The translations under genes were made by a program, and so were the position numbers. A DNA stretch of 64,000 nt, taken from Amycolatopsis japonica (GTDB lineage: Bacteria > Actinomycetota > Actinomycetes > Mycobacteriales > Pseudonocardiaceae). The stretch spans positions 6,758,001 to 6,822,000 of the forward strand of contig NZ_CP008953.1 of assembly GCF_000732925.1 (NCBI RefSeq), given 5' to 3'. A model generated the notes under the pieces. The model worked only from the letters and a program-made list of their open reading frames with translations. It did no database searches and was not told where the DNA came from. Each line of letters opens with the position of its first letter. Positions within the stretch are counted from its first letter, which is position 1. Shown here one piece after another: positions 48,366-56,586 of this stretch.

Positions 48366-48806
48366 GTGAGTCTCCTCGACGACGTGGCCGAACGCGACGG
48401 CTGGCGATGCTGGGTGTGCGACGAACCGGTCGACCCGGACATGTCGGTGAACGACCCGCGGGGCCCGAGCGTCGACAGCCGGACCGCGGACCGGAAGGCC
48501 AAGATCGCCGAGCGGCTCGCGCACCGCGGCTGCAACACCCGCAAGGGCGCGGTCAAGGTGGTCATCGCCTGGCCGGATCGGCTGCACGTGGTCGAGCCCG
48601 CGCCGCTGATCACCGTCGCCGGACGGCTGGAGCGCAAGGGCGGCCGCGAAATGGTGGCCCGGTGCCCGACGAAACAGGACGCGCAAGAAGCCGCCGACTG
48701 GCTGGTGGACCGCTTCTCCCGGCTGGTGCCGGGATTGCCGGTGACCGCCGCCGTCGAGCCGGGCGGAGGCCAGTTCCTCGTCATCCTGGCCGCGGGCCGT
48801 CGCTGA
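48366..48806 (+). CDS. HNH-like nuclease protein
   Basis: A 146-residue protein. ERDGWRCWVCDEPVDP and AHRGCNTRKG are the two zinc-binding Cys/His elements of an HNH-like fold, with the CxxC-x40-HxxCNxxKG pattern of HNH proteins. The canonical catalytic DHxxP is replaced by the short VDSRTADRKAK, so it may be non-catalytic. The C-terminal half (AADWLVDRFSRLVPGLPVTA) is an added domain. GTG start. Role unknown. Confidence 0.6.
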   Translation: MSLLDDVAERDGWRCWVCDEPVDPDMSVNDPRGPSVDSRTADRKAKIAERLAHRGCNTRKGAVKVVIAWPDRLHVVEPAPLITVAGRLERKGGREMVARCPTKQDAQEAADWLVDRFSRLVPGLPVTAAVEPGGGQFLVILAAGRR

Positions 48807-48932
48807 CCGGATAACCCGTTCCTCGCCTTCGCGCAAGCCCTGAACAAACCATTGTCCGAGCCGTGGCCTGCCTGTTTAGTCAGGGACGCCCAGCCGATGG
48901 CAGGGCGTCGAACGCACGGAAGCGAGGGACAC

Positions 48933-49484
48933 ATGAGCGGAAAAGCGTTACCGCGCAAGCTGATCACGATGGCGGCCGCCGTACTGACGGCGGCAGGCCT
49001 CACGATCACCGGCTCCGCCACGGCTTCGGCCGTGGACTACTACTACGAAATGCCGTACCCGGCGGGTGAGGCCTACACCATCTCGCAGGGACCGGAAGGC
49101 ACCTTCTCCCACACCGGCCCCTACAACGAGTACGCCTGGGACATCGCACTCCCGGCCAACTACGAGGTGTCCGCCGCACAGGGCGGCCAGATCCTCGTCT
49201 CGGGCTGGTCGCCGTACTCGTCGAACGGCATCGAGGTGATCATCCGGCACTCCAACGGCACCTGCACGCAATACATCCACTTGAACCGGGCCATCTACAA
49301 CGCGGGCACCTGGGTCCCGCAGGGCCGGATCATCGGCTGGTCGGGCAAGACCGGGGCGGCCACCGACTACCACCTGCACTACCAGGTGATCAACTGCGCC
49401 AACCGCGTGAGCATCCGCTCCACCCTGCAGGGCTGGAGCCCGCCGACCGGTTCGCGACCGGTCAGCGTCAACACCAGGGCCTGA
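48933..49484 (+). CDS. Secreted M23-family metallopeptidase
   Basis: A 183-residue protein. Signal peptide LPRKLITMAAAVLTAAGLTI ends near ASAVDYY. The peptidase shows SHTGPYNEYAWDIALPANYE (H and D zinc ligands) and ATDYHLHYQV (HxH). These are the lysostaphin/LytM residues. It likely cuts peptidoglycan cross-bridges or is a cell-wall hydrolase of reduced activity. Length is typical of the one-domain form. ATG 48933 follows GAGGGA. Confidence 0.85.
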   Translation: MSGKALPRKLITMAAAVLTAAGLTITGSATASAVDYYYEMPYPAGEAYTISQGPEGTFSHTGPYNEYAWDIALPANYEVSAAQGGQILVSGWSPYSSNGIEVIIRHSNGTCTQYIHLNRAIYNAGTWVPQGRIIGWSGKTGAATDYHLHYQVINCANRVSIRSTLQGWSPPTGSRPVSVNTRA

Positions 49485-49530
49485 GCGCCGGATCCGGCAG
49501 GACACCCGTGGCGCCGCGGGTGCTCCCCCG

Positions 49531-49959
49531 TCAGCCGTCCGATTTCGTGATGGTGACGCGCGCCGAGCCGGTCTGTTCGTCCTGCACCAGGATCTTCAGC
49601 CCGTTGCCTTCATAGCGGGCGATGGCGAGGTTCGCGTTGTGGGTGTCGGCGTAGCCGAGATTCGGCAACGTCTCCGCGTAGAAGGTCTTCGCGCTCTCGG
49701 TGTCCACACCGTCGACCCGGAACGACACGACACTGTCATCCGCGCGCGAGGCGGGCGCCGTACCGCCCGGCGGCAGCGGAAACTCCGTCAACGGCCAGCC
49801 CGCGGGCATCGGATACGCCGACCCCGTGGTCGAGGCTTGGCTCGATCCCGGACCTGCCGCGGGAGCGGGCGGCTGCGGATCACCACCACAACCGGCGATG
49901 GCCAAGCACGCGAACAGTGCGGCCAGTGCCGGCATCGAAATCCCACGCTTTTTCGTCAT
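49531..49959 (-). CDS. Lipoprotein of unknown function
   Basis: A 142-residue protein. SMPALAALFACLAIAGCGG gives a lipoprotein signal, Cys about 24. The Pro/Ala/Ser-rich linker is followed by an alpha/beta domain (VSFRVDGVDTESAKTFYAET, LGYADTHNANLAIARYEGNG). No family was recognised with certainty. It is on the opposite strand to its neighbours. Confidence 0.65.
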   Translation of the reverse strand: MTKKRGISMPALAALFACLAIAGCGGDPQPPAPAAGPGSSQASTTGSAYPMPAGWPLTEFPLPPGGTAPASRADDSVVSFRVDGVDTESAKTFYAETLPNLGYADTHNANLAIARYEGNGLKILVQDEQTGSARVTITKSDG

Positions 49960-50079
49960 GACGGAAAACTACCTCTCACCGAAACTTCACCCGAAAGTGG
50001 GTACAGCTCCGCATTTCATCGGTATTTCATCCGCGCTCATTAACGTTCGGCGCGGCAATACGACAGTGGGGAGAAACCG

Positions 50080-50820
50080 ATGAAAAGAACCGGAGCGCGT
50101 TTGCTCGCGACCGCCGTCCTGTCCGTCGTCACCCTGGCCGGCGCGATCGCCGGCACGGGAGCGGCTCAGGCGGCACCCGCCCGCCCGGACGGTCCGTGCG
50201 GGCCCGTCATGTTCGTCGTCCCGGGATATCAGGACGGCGGCGCGCAAAAGCTTCTCGACCGGGGACTCGCGCCGGGCGGCGCCGACCCGGTGCGCATTCC
50301 GTATCCGAACAGCGCGGGGGACGTCAATCTGTACGCCGACGTCGACGCCGGTGTCGCCAATCTCCGGACCGCGCTCTACAACCTCTATGTCACCTATGGC
50401 TGCGACCTCGAAACGAAGGTGTACATCGTCGGGTTCAGCCTCGGCGCGCTCGTCGCGGGCACGGTGCTGGAGACCGAGCCGCCCGGACGGAACATCCAGG
50501 GCGTGCTGTTCGCCGACGGGCGGCGGCAGCCCGTCGAGTCGAACTGGCCGGGTGATCCCGGCGGGCTGATCGGGCATCTGCCCGTTCCCGGTCCCGGTGG
50601 CGCCGGTTTCCGGCCGGTCGATTCGTTCCGCTACCCGACCTTGAGCCTCTGCAACGGCCCCAACGCGGCGGGCGGCGCGGATCTGATCTGCTTCGGCGGC
50701 ACCAATCTGGACAGCTACTTCAGCTCGCACCCGTACTACAGCTTCGAAGTGGCCAACGAGTTGAACATCCACGGCGAAGGCCCGTACCCGAACAACCTGC
50801 GCAACCGCGTCATCCCGTAA
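50080..50820 (+). CDS. Secreted cutinase / PE-PPE-like serine esterase
   Basis: A 246-residue exported hydrolase. Signal peptide ARLLATAVLSVVTLAGAIAG ends at AQAAPA. The nucleophile elbow is KVYIVGFSLGALVAGTVL (GFSLG), with the catalytic Asp probably in the ADLICFGGTNLD area and His in HPYYSFEVANELNIHG. FVVPGYQDGGAQKLLDRGLA at the start resembles PE-PPE/cutinase family proteins. Likely a lipid or ester hydrolase outside the cell. ATG 50080 follows GGGGAG. A terminator follows. Confidence 0.75.
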   Translation: MKRTGARLLATAVLSVVTLAGAIAGTGAAQAAPARPDGPCGPVMFVVPGYQDGGAQKLLDRGLAPGGADPVRIPYPNSAGDVNLYADVDAGVANLRTALYNLYVTYGCDLETKVYIVGFSLGALVAGTVLETEPPGRNIQGVLFADGRRQPVESNWPGDPGGLIGHLPVPGPGGAGFRPVDSFRYPTLSLCNGPNAAGGADLICFGGTNLDSYFSSHPYYSFEVANELNIHGEGPYPNNLRNRVIP

Positions 50821-50832
50821 CCCGCTCCGCGG

Positions 50833-50860
50833 CCCTTCCCGGCCGGTGCGCCGGGAAGGG
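50833..50860 (+). terminator. Intrinsic terminator
   Basis: Arms CCCTTCCCGGC and GCCGGGAAGGG with a short loop, followed by TTGCG, 12 bases after the esterase stop. Confidence 0.7.
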
Positions 50861-51012
50861 TTGCGTGGCCGGCCGCGGTCGTGCCCGTGCGGACACGACG
50901 GTCCGGACCTTCGGGCAGCCCTGCGCCGCGACCCCATTTCGACGCAACCCCATTCCGCTTCCGGCGTCTTCGGAGACAAAGCTTCAACAATGGACGCGAG
51001 AGGGGCGCTGAA

Positions 51013-51507
51013 ATGAAATTCACCGCGAAGAAGACCGTCAAGACCGCCATTGTGGGCGGTGCACTCGCCGCCACCGCACTTCTTTCCGCGTGCACCGGGA
51101 ACAATGTCGCGGGAAATGGTTCTCCGGTGAAGAACGCGGCCGTCGAGCAGGCTCAGCCGGGCGGTGGCCAAGGGGCGGCTGCCGGAGAGTCGTCGAACGG
51201 GGACGTCAACTGCAGTAAGCACGGCGGCCAGGTCGGCGCCCCCGGGCGGCCGAAGATGGACCTGATCGCGGTGGCCGCCACGGACGGCACCACTCCGGGC
51301 TGCACCGAGGCGTACAACGTGATCACCGAGTACTACGAGAAACTGCCGCAGGCCGAAGGCCCCGGCGAGCGGGTGCTCGACGTCCAGGGCAAGTGGACCT
51401 GCGCCCGCCTGACGGAATCCGGGACCGAGGTGGTCTGCGGCGTGCCGAACAGCTCCCTGCAGCTGGAGACCAGGCCCGCGGGCTCGGGGAAGGCGCCTGT
51501 CGAGTAG
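51013..51507 (+). CDS. Lipoprotein of unknown function
   Basis: A 164-residue protein with lipoprotein signal (KTAIVGGALAATALLSAC; Cys about 27). The mature part has Gly/Gln-rich linker (AQPGGGQGAAAGESS) and a domain with four cysteines (DVNCSKHG, TPGCTEAY, KWTCARL, VVCGVPN), probably disulfides, like secreted DUF domains of Amycolatopsis. ATG 51013, no strong ribosome site. Coding-like sequence continues past the stop for another 97 bases but in broken frames. Confidence 0.6.
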   Translation: MKFTAKKTVKTAIVGGALAATALLSACTGNNVAGNGSPVKNAAVEQAQPGGGQGAAAGESSNGDVNCSKHGGQVGAPGRPKMDLIAVAATDGTTPGCTEAYNVITEYYEKLPQAEGPGERVLDVQGKWTCARLTESGTEVVCGVPNSSLQLETRPAGSGKAPVE

Positions 51508-51619
51508 ATCAGCGCGGCCACCCTGTGCCCCGGCGAGTCGGTCACCATCGAGCGTGAACGGCGCCGACCAGATCGCCACGGTCAAGGAGATCTACCGCCC
51601 CTGACCAGGGAACCCACCA

Positions 51620-51648
51620 GCAGGCGGCCGGGCCACCCGGTCGCCTGC
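51620..51648 (+). terminator. Hairpin terminator
   Basis: Arms GCAGGCG-CCGGG and CCGG-CGCCTGC, followed by TTTCAG. It lies 113 bases after the lipoprotein stop and directly before the palindrome at 51652. Confidence 0.6.
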
Positions 51649-51651
51649 TTT

Positions 51652-51682
51652 CAGATGTCCAGAACATCTGATGCTAACATCT
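51652..51682 (+). promoter_or_regulatory. Palindromic operator candidate upstream of a glycosyltransferase
   Basis: CAGATGT (51652-51658) and ACATCTG (51664-51670) form an inverted repeat with a 5-base spacer; a third half-site ACATCT follows at 51677-51682. It ends 5 bases before the start codon at 51688, so a repressor here would block transcription or initiation. Confidence 0.5.
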
Positions 51683-51687
51683 CGACC

Positions 51688-52671
51688 ATGCGCGTCCTCT
51701 TTGCCAGCCTTGCGTCGGTCGGTCACACCTATCCGCTGATCCCGCTCGCGATCGCCGCCAGGGACGCCGGGCACGAGGTGTTCTTCGCCGCCGGCGAGAA
51801 CGTCCATCCGCCACTGCTCAGGAACGGCCTCCGACCGTTTCGGCCGGCGGACGCCTTCTACGAGATCTACGCCGAAGACCTCGAACCGGAGCTGGCACGG
51901 CTACGGCCCGACCTCGTCGTGCACGAATGGGGACAACCGGGGGTGGCCGTCGCCGCGGAACGCGCCGGGATACCGGGACTCTGGCACGGTTTCGGCCGCA
52001 TGTTCCCCGACGGGATCGGGCTTCAGCCGCCGACGCGACCCGACCGGCCGCATCTCGACATCTGCCCGCCTTCCTTGCAGGACAAGGACTTCCTCGCGAC
52101 GGCCGAACGCGTCGAACTGCGTCCCGTTCCGTTCTCCGAACCGGCGGCGCGGCTCGAAACGACCGCGCGACCGTTGATCTACCTGACGCTCGGCACCGCG
52201 TTCGGCACGCCGGAAGTGCTCACCACGGCGATCCGGGGGCTGGCCACGCTCGGCGCGCACGTGGTCGTCGCCTCGGGACGGATCCGCCCGGAGGAACTCT
52301 GCGCAGTCCCGGACAACGTCACGCTGCAGGCCTGGATATCGCAAACGGATTTGATGCCGCACGTCGACGCTGTGGTGCACCACGGCGGAAGCGGCACGAC
52401 GCTCGGCGCGCTCGCCGCCGGTGTCCCGCAGCTGGTCCTCCCCCAGGGAGCCGACCACTTCGCCAACGCCGAAGCGCTGTGCACCGCGGGGGCCGCGCTG
52501 AGCCTTCAGCCCGGCGAGCTGAGCGCGGAAGCCGTCGCCGCGCACACACGGACCCTGCTGGGGCGGAACGCCCATCGCGAGGCCGCCCGGGCGATCGCCG
52601 AGGAGATCGCCCGGATGCCCTCGCCCGACGAGGTCGCCCGCACCCTGCCGGAATGGACACAGGCCTCGTGA
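51688..52671 (+). CDS. Macrolide-type GT-B glycosyltransferase
   Basis: A 327-residue protein of the GT1/MGT family. N-terminus MRVLFASLASVGHTYPLIPL is typical; the C-terminal nucleotide-sugar domain has DLMPHVDAVVHHGGSGTTLG and GVPQLVLPQGADHFANAEAL, as in OleD and GtfB enzymes (HHGGSGT, QxxDQ-like). It is shorter than usual (about 390-420), since the N-terminal domain is reduced (HEWGQPGVAVAAERAG directly after residue 75). It probably glycosylates a small molecule with an activated sugar. ATG 51688 is preferred because the palindrome covers the upstream ATG 51655. Confidence 0.8.
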   Translation: MRVLFASLASVGHTYPLIPLAIAARDAGHEVFFAAGENVHPPLLRNGLRPFRPADAFYEIYAEDLEPELARLRPDLVVHEWGQPGVAVAAERAGIPGLWHGFGRMFPDGIGLQPPTRPDRPHLDICPPSLQDKDFLATAERVELRPVPFSEPAARLETTARPLIYLTLGTAFGTPEVLTTAIRGLATLGAHVVVASGRIRPEELCAVPDNVTLQAWISQTDLMPHVDAVVHHGGSGTTLGALAAGVPQLVLPQGADHFANAEALCTAGAALSLQPGELSAEAVAAHTRTLLGRNAHREAARAIAEEIARMPSPDEVARTLPEWTQAS

Positions 52672-52675
52672 GTGG

Positions 52676-53086
52676 TCAGAACCCGAACAGCTCCTGCGGG
52701 ATTTCGTAGTCGTCCGGCCAGGTCAGCCACGCGACGTCGGTCGGGCCGATGGCGCAGTTGGCCACCCGCCAGGACCGCGGGTCGTCGTCGACGCCCGTTT
52801 CGCTCTTCTTCTTGAGCAGGGCGACGTAGACGTCGGACATGACGCCGTCGGCCCGGCGGTTCTCGTAGATGGTGCCGGCGTAGTACGGACGGCCTGCTTC
52901 GGCGGGGCGCATCGTGCCCTGCAGGAAGACCCAGGGACCGAGCCGGTCGAGTTGTTCCACGGCCACCCGGACCTGATCGCCGAACTCCTCGTCGAGCCGG
53001 GCGGTGGCGGCCTGGAGCACCGCTTCCCGGACCGGGTCGCCGGGATTCAGCGCCACCGGAAACGGTCGTGCGGACGGGGTGTACAT
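52676..53086 (-). CDS. Conserved protein of unknown function
   Basis: A 136-residue soluble alpha/beta protein (VAVEQLDRLGPWVFLQGTMR, YAGTIYENRRADGVMSDVYV, VANCAIGPTDVAWLTWPDD). No motif is recognised. ATG 53086 is 7 bases after GGGAGG; a GTG at 53101 overlaps that site. Downstream of two type VII substrate genes on the same strand, so it may be a cytoplasmic partner or chaperone of the NlpC-like protein. Confidence 0.6.
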   Translation of the reverse strand: MYTPSARPFPVALNPGDPVREAVLQAATARLDEEFGDQVRVAVEQLDRLGPWVFLQGTMRPAEAGRPYYAGTIYENRRADGVMSDVYVALLKKKSETGVDDDPRSWRVANCAIGPTDVAWLTWPDDYEIPQELFGF

Positions 53087-53164
53087 CAAGCTACCTCCCA
53101 CTGGCGGGCGGCGACGCGAGCGATCGCGTCCGCCTGCCCGGTGCTGCTACGGCGTTCTGTCGGA

Positions 53165-54373
53165 TCAGGTCGGCGGGGTGAGGATCTTCACGAGGCCGCC
53201 ACCGCCGCCCATGCTGATCTTCTGCGAACCGTCGGGGTTGACGTTGTTCGAGCCGATGAACTGGCCATCGCCCGCGTACAGCACGACGTGCCCGCCGTTG
53301 TTCGAGATCACCACGTCGCCGGGCTTCGCCTCGGAGAGCGGCACCGACCGCCAGCCGTCCGCTTCGAGGTTGGCCGTCAGACCCGCGACCGAGGCACTGG
53401 CCTGCCCCTTGTCGATCAGGCCCGCCGCCTCGAGACAGCCGGAGACGAAGTTCGCGCAGTTGACGTTGTTGGGCACCCACGACTGCATGGCGGGAAGCTC
53501 ACCGCTGCCCTTGAGGTCGCCGGCGTTGCGGCCGAGGAACTTCTCCGCGATCTTCGCCGGGTTGTCGCCTCGGGCGTCGATCGGCTTGGCGGGCCTGCCG
53601 TCGCCCGGCACGCCTCCGCCTCCGCCGCCGCCACCGCCGCCTCCGCCACCGCCGCCGTCTCCACCGCCGTAGCTGGGTGTGCCGCTCAGCTGCTGGTTGA
53701 CCGGCTTGGCGTGGACGCTCGACGCCGTGGTCTGGCCGTCGTCGGCGGGGATCAGCTCGAGGAAACCGCCTTCGATCTCCAGGCCGAGCGGCTTGAGGAG
53801 ATCGTCGATCTGTTTCTCGGCGTCGTCCAGCGCCTTCTCGATCTCGTCCTTCTTGCCGTTCGAGTCTTTTTCGTTGAGCTGCCGGAGCCGCTCGATGTCC
53901 GACGCGGCCGCGGCGATCTCGTTGTCGTCTTCGGAGCTGTTCTTCCGGCGGCGGGCCGAGTCGATCAGCTTGCGGTTGTCCGCGTCCTTGTCGTTGGCTT
54001 CCTGGGCGAGTTGTGCGACCTTCTTCTTGACCTCGTCCATGATCTCGGAGACCCGCTGGAGGATGTTCTTGGCCGCCTCGGCCTTGTCACTCACCTTGTA
54101 GCTGGCCTTGCCGAGCTTTTCGAGATGGTCGGCGACGGCGTCGGCGTCCTTGCCCTCCCAGTGGCGCAGGACGTCGTCACGGAAGACCTTGAGGTCGTCG
54201 CCGAGGTCGTTGGCCCGGGTGGCGGCTCCGCCGACCTTCCTGGCCTGGTCGTTGACCGCGCCCGAGTTGAGCTTCTGCGTCTGCTGGGCGTGCTTGTCGA
54301 TGGCGTCCAGCGACTTCGGGCGGTCGTGCGACGGGTCGTCGAGCGTGCTCGGATTCCGCTCCGCGGTGGTCAT
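53165..54373 (-). CDS. Type VII-type substrate with C-terminal CHAP/NlpC-like peptidase
   Basis: A 402-residue protein without signal peptide. The N-terminal 140 residues are helical, WXG100-like (ARKVGGAATRANDLGDDLKV, DVLRHWEGKDADAVADHLEK, with WEG at the turn). A coiled-coil region (about 140-210) and an almost pure glycine linker (about 225-245, coded at 53600-53665) follow. The C-terminal 140 residues are a peptidase of CHAP/NlpC kind: NNVNCANFVSGCLEAAG (catalytic Cys), GDVVISNNGGHVVLYAG (His). It probably cuts peptidoglycan after export by the ESX system. ATG 54373 follows GGGGGA. The next gene upstream encodes its likely WXG partner. Confidence 0.75.
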   Translation of the reverse strand: MTTAERNPSTLDDPSHDRPKSLDAIDKHAQQTQKLNSGAVNDQARKVGGAATRANDLGDDLKVFRDDVLRHWEGKDADAVADHLEKLGKASYKVSDKAEAAKNILQRVSEIMDEVKKKVAQLAQEANDKDADNRKLIDSARRRKNSSEDDNEIAAAASDIERLRQLNEKDSNGKKDEIEKALDDAEKQIDDLLKPLGLEIEGGFLELIPADDGQTTASSVHAKPVNQQLSGTPSYGGGDGGGGGGGGGGGGGGGVPGDGRPAKPIDARGDNPAKIAEKFLGRNAGDLKGSGELPAMQSWVPNNVNCANFVSGCLEAAGLIDKGQASASVAGLTANLEADGWRSVPLSEAKPGDVVISNNGGHVVLYAGDGQFIGSNNVNPDGSQKISMGGGGGLVKILTPPT

Positions 54374-54407
54374 CGGTAAATCCCCCTGGTTCCCGTCTTC
54401 AGTCCGA

Positions 54408-54722
54408 TCAGTCCCGCTCGCGAGCGTGGCCGCGGAGGGTGTCGACACCCGCGGCCTCGTCGTTGCGCATCCGCTGCGCGGCGTTGGCCAGCGCGTTCGA
54501 CGCGGCGTCGACGAGCTTCGCGGCGGCCGCCAGTTCGGCGTTCACACCGCGGTGGAAACCCTTCATCGTGGTCCCCGTGCTGGCCGCGTTCTTCAGGTCG
54601 CCGAACGCCGCTCCGGGATCACCGTCGCCCAGGTCCTTGCCCGTGCCGGTGTAGCCCTCCTTGAGCCCGCCGACCTTCTTGGCCAGCGCGGCGATCTGCT
54701 CTGGATCGAATCGGCGAGTCAT
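54408..54722 (-). CDS. WXG100/EspC-like partner protein
   Basis: A 104-residue all-helical protein (IAALAKKVGGLKEGYTGTGK, MKGFHRGVNAELAAAAKLVD, DAASNALANAAQRMRNDE). It has the two-helix pattern and length of ESX partner proteins, although the exact WxG turn is not obvious. Start ATG 54722 follows GGAGGA. It is transcribed just ahead of the WXG-NlpC protein and is probably its heterodimer partner. Confidence 0.65.
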   Translation of the reverse strand: MTRRFDPEQIAALAKKVGGLKEGYTGTGKDLGDGDPGAAFGDLKNAASTGTTMKGFHRGVNAELAAAAKLVDAASNALANAAQRMRNDEAAGVDTLRGHARERD

Positions 54723-54969
54723 GAATGATCCTCCAGCCCGTGCTTGCCTGACCCGTATTGCTCTATCGCGCACCCTATGAGTTCCCACCCACGCGTGTGC
54801 ACCGTTTCCGTAAACGCGATGACGCCGTTCGTGTACACCGACGCATCCGGCCGCGCGTTGGTTCCCGGAAGATTTCCACGGCGTCCTCGGAGGGGAGATC
54901 TTACCCTCCCGGCACCGGCCGGGAGGAGCCGAAGCTCACCCGGTCGGGGGTTTGCCAGAATGGGCCACG

Positions 54970-55854
54970 ATGACCATCGATCGGCGCACTCGCGCCTTGA
55001 CCTCCCTGTACGGCTTGACCCTCGGCGACGCGCTGGGTTCCCAGTTCTTCGTCCCCGCCAATCGCGACCACTGGGCACGGCGGCAGCCGCCGCCCGGCCC
55101 GTGGCAATGGACCGACGACGCCGAGATGGCGTGTTCCGTTTTCGCCGTCCTCGACCGGACCGGCCACATCGACCCAGACCTGCTCGCCGCGAGCTTCGCG
55201 ACGCACCACGACTTCGACCGCGGCTACGGCCCGTCCATGAACCGCTTGCTGCGTCTCGTCCGCCAGGGCGGCTCGTGGCGTGAACTCGTCGCGGATCTGT
55301 TCGACGGGCAGGGCTCCTGGGGCAACGGCGCGGCGATGCGCGTCGCGCCGCTCGGCGCCTGGTTCGGCGGCGAGCCCGACGAGGCAGCGCGCCAGGCCGC
55401 GCTTTCGGCCGAGGTGACCCACACCCATCCGGACGGGGTGGCGGGCGCGATCGCTGTCGCGGTCGCCGCCTCGCTGGCCGCCACCCCGGACCCGCCGTCA
55501 CCGAAGGACTTCCTCGACCAGGTGCTGCGGCGCGTGCCGCCGGGCCGCGTGCACGACGGTGTCCGAGCCGCCATCCGCCTGGCCGACGAGCCCTCGGCCG
55601 CGACCGCCGCCCACGAACTGGGCAACGGCAGCCACACGGGCGCCCACGACACGGTGCCCTTCACCCTGTGGGTGGCGGCCCGCCACCTCGACGACTACGA
55701 GAAGGCCTTCTGGACCACGGCGGCCGCCGGTGGCGACGTGGACACCACCTGCGCCATCGTCGGCGGCATCGTCGCGACCCGTGTCGGTGCCGACGGCCTG
55801 CCGCCGTCCTGGCGGGACACCTGCGAACCGCTGCCGGATTGGGCGGGCGTCTAG
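54970..55854 (+). CDS. ADP-ribosylglycohydrolase family protein
   Basis: A 294-residue enzyme. Mg-binding motifs of the ARH family are visible: LGDALGSQFF (GDALG near residue 20), WTDDAEMACSVFAVL (TDDxxM), GWGNGAAMR-type GSWGNGAAMRVAPLG, and VDTTCAIVGGIVATRVGADG (D-T-x-x-x-x-G-x-x-x-x). The final motif normally reads DTDTxAAxxG; here GGDVDTTCAIVGG. It removes ADP-ribose from proteins or small molecules. The start ATG 54970 overlaps no other gene. Its stop overlaps the convergent regulator by four bases. Confidence 0.88.
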   Translation: MTIDRRTRALTSLYGLTLGDALGSQFFVPANRDHWARRQPPPGPWQWTDDAEMACSVFAVLDRTGHIDPDLLAASFATHHDFDRGYGPSMNRLLRLVRQGGSWRELVADLFDGQGSWGNGAAMRVAPLGAWFGGEPDEAARQAALSAEVTHTHPDGVAGAIAVAVAASLAATPDPPSPKDFLDQVLRRVPPGRVHDGVRAAIRLADEPSAATAAHELGNGSHTGAHDTVPFTLWVAARHLDDYEKAFWTTAAAGGDVDTTCAIVGGIVATRVGADGLPPSWRDTCEPLPDWAGV

Positions 55855-56498
55855 ACCAAGCCGAGTTCGCGCGCCCGGACTCCGGCCTGGAAGCGGGACT
55901 CGGCGCCGAGGGCGGCCATCAGTTCGGCCACCCGGCGCCGGTAGGTCCGCACGCCGAGGCCGAGGGTCCGGGCGGCGGCTTCGTCCTTGACGCCGCTGCC
56001 GAGCAGGTCCAGCACCGCGGGCGCGAGCCGCCGGATCTCGGACACCTGCGCGTCGAAGACAGCGAGTTCGGTGGCCGATCGCCAGGCCGCCTCGAACAGC
56101 GACATCACGCCCTGCACGGTTTCGGGCTGGGTGATGACGCTGTAGCCACGCTGCCCTGCGCTGAGGTCACCGGCGAGGATGACGAGCCTGCCGTCCAGGA
56201 CGATCGTCTCGTTGAGGTCCTCGGTGGAGATCCGGACCTGGGCTCCGTGCCGGTCGCGGACCCTCGCGAGCTCCTGCGCGGCGCCCTCGTCGAGCAGCAG
56301 CCCGGCGCGGTAGATCTTGCGGATCCGGACCTGGCCCGCCCGGCGCTCGGCGAGCTCGCCGGCTCCGTGGGCGGCGACCCAGGTCGCGAGGTCGTTGGCC
56401 GCACACGCCAGGTCGGTGACGGTCGAGAACAGGTGCCCGACGCGGCGGAACAGCTCCTCCTCGCCGCGCACGACCGTGACCGCATCACTCGTCCGCAT
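55851..56498 (-). CDS. LuxR-like HTH regulator
   Basis: A 215-residue protein. The C-terminal 65 residues (ILRRLAPAVLDLLGSGVKDE, AAARTLGLGVRTYRRRVAEL) form a GerE/LuxR-type HTH with the GVKDEAAARxLGxxxRTxRRxV pattern of helix-turn-helix domains of the TrmB/LuxR-like group in actinomycetes. The N-terminus is a helical sensor region (VGHLFSTVTDLACAANDLAT). It is divergent from the aldo/keto reductase gene 88 bases away, and may control it. Confidence 0.7.
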   Translation of the reverse strand: MRTSDAVTVVRGEEELFRRVGHLFSTVTDLACAANDLATWVAAHGAGELAERRAGQVRIRKIYRAGLLLDEGAAQELARVRDRHGAQVRISTEDLNETIVLDGRLVILAGDLSAGQRGYSVITQPETVQGVMSLFEAAWRSATELAVFDAQVSEIRRLAPAVLDLLGSGVKDEAAARTLGLGVRTYRRRVAELMAALGAESRFQAGVRARELGLV

Positions 56499-56586
56499 GA
56501 CACCGATACTGCCCCAGCCGCGCGACCACGTGGCAGCTTGTTGCCATTTTCTGACTACGGACGGCCTCCTCACGACGCTGGTGGTC

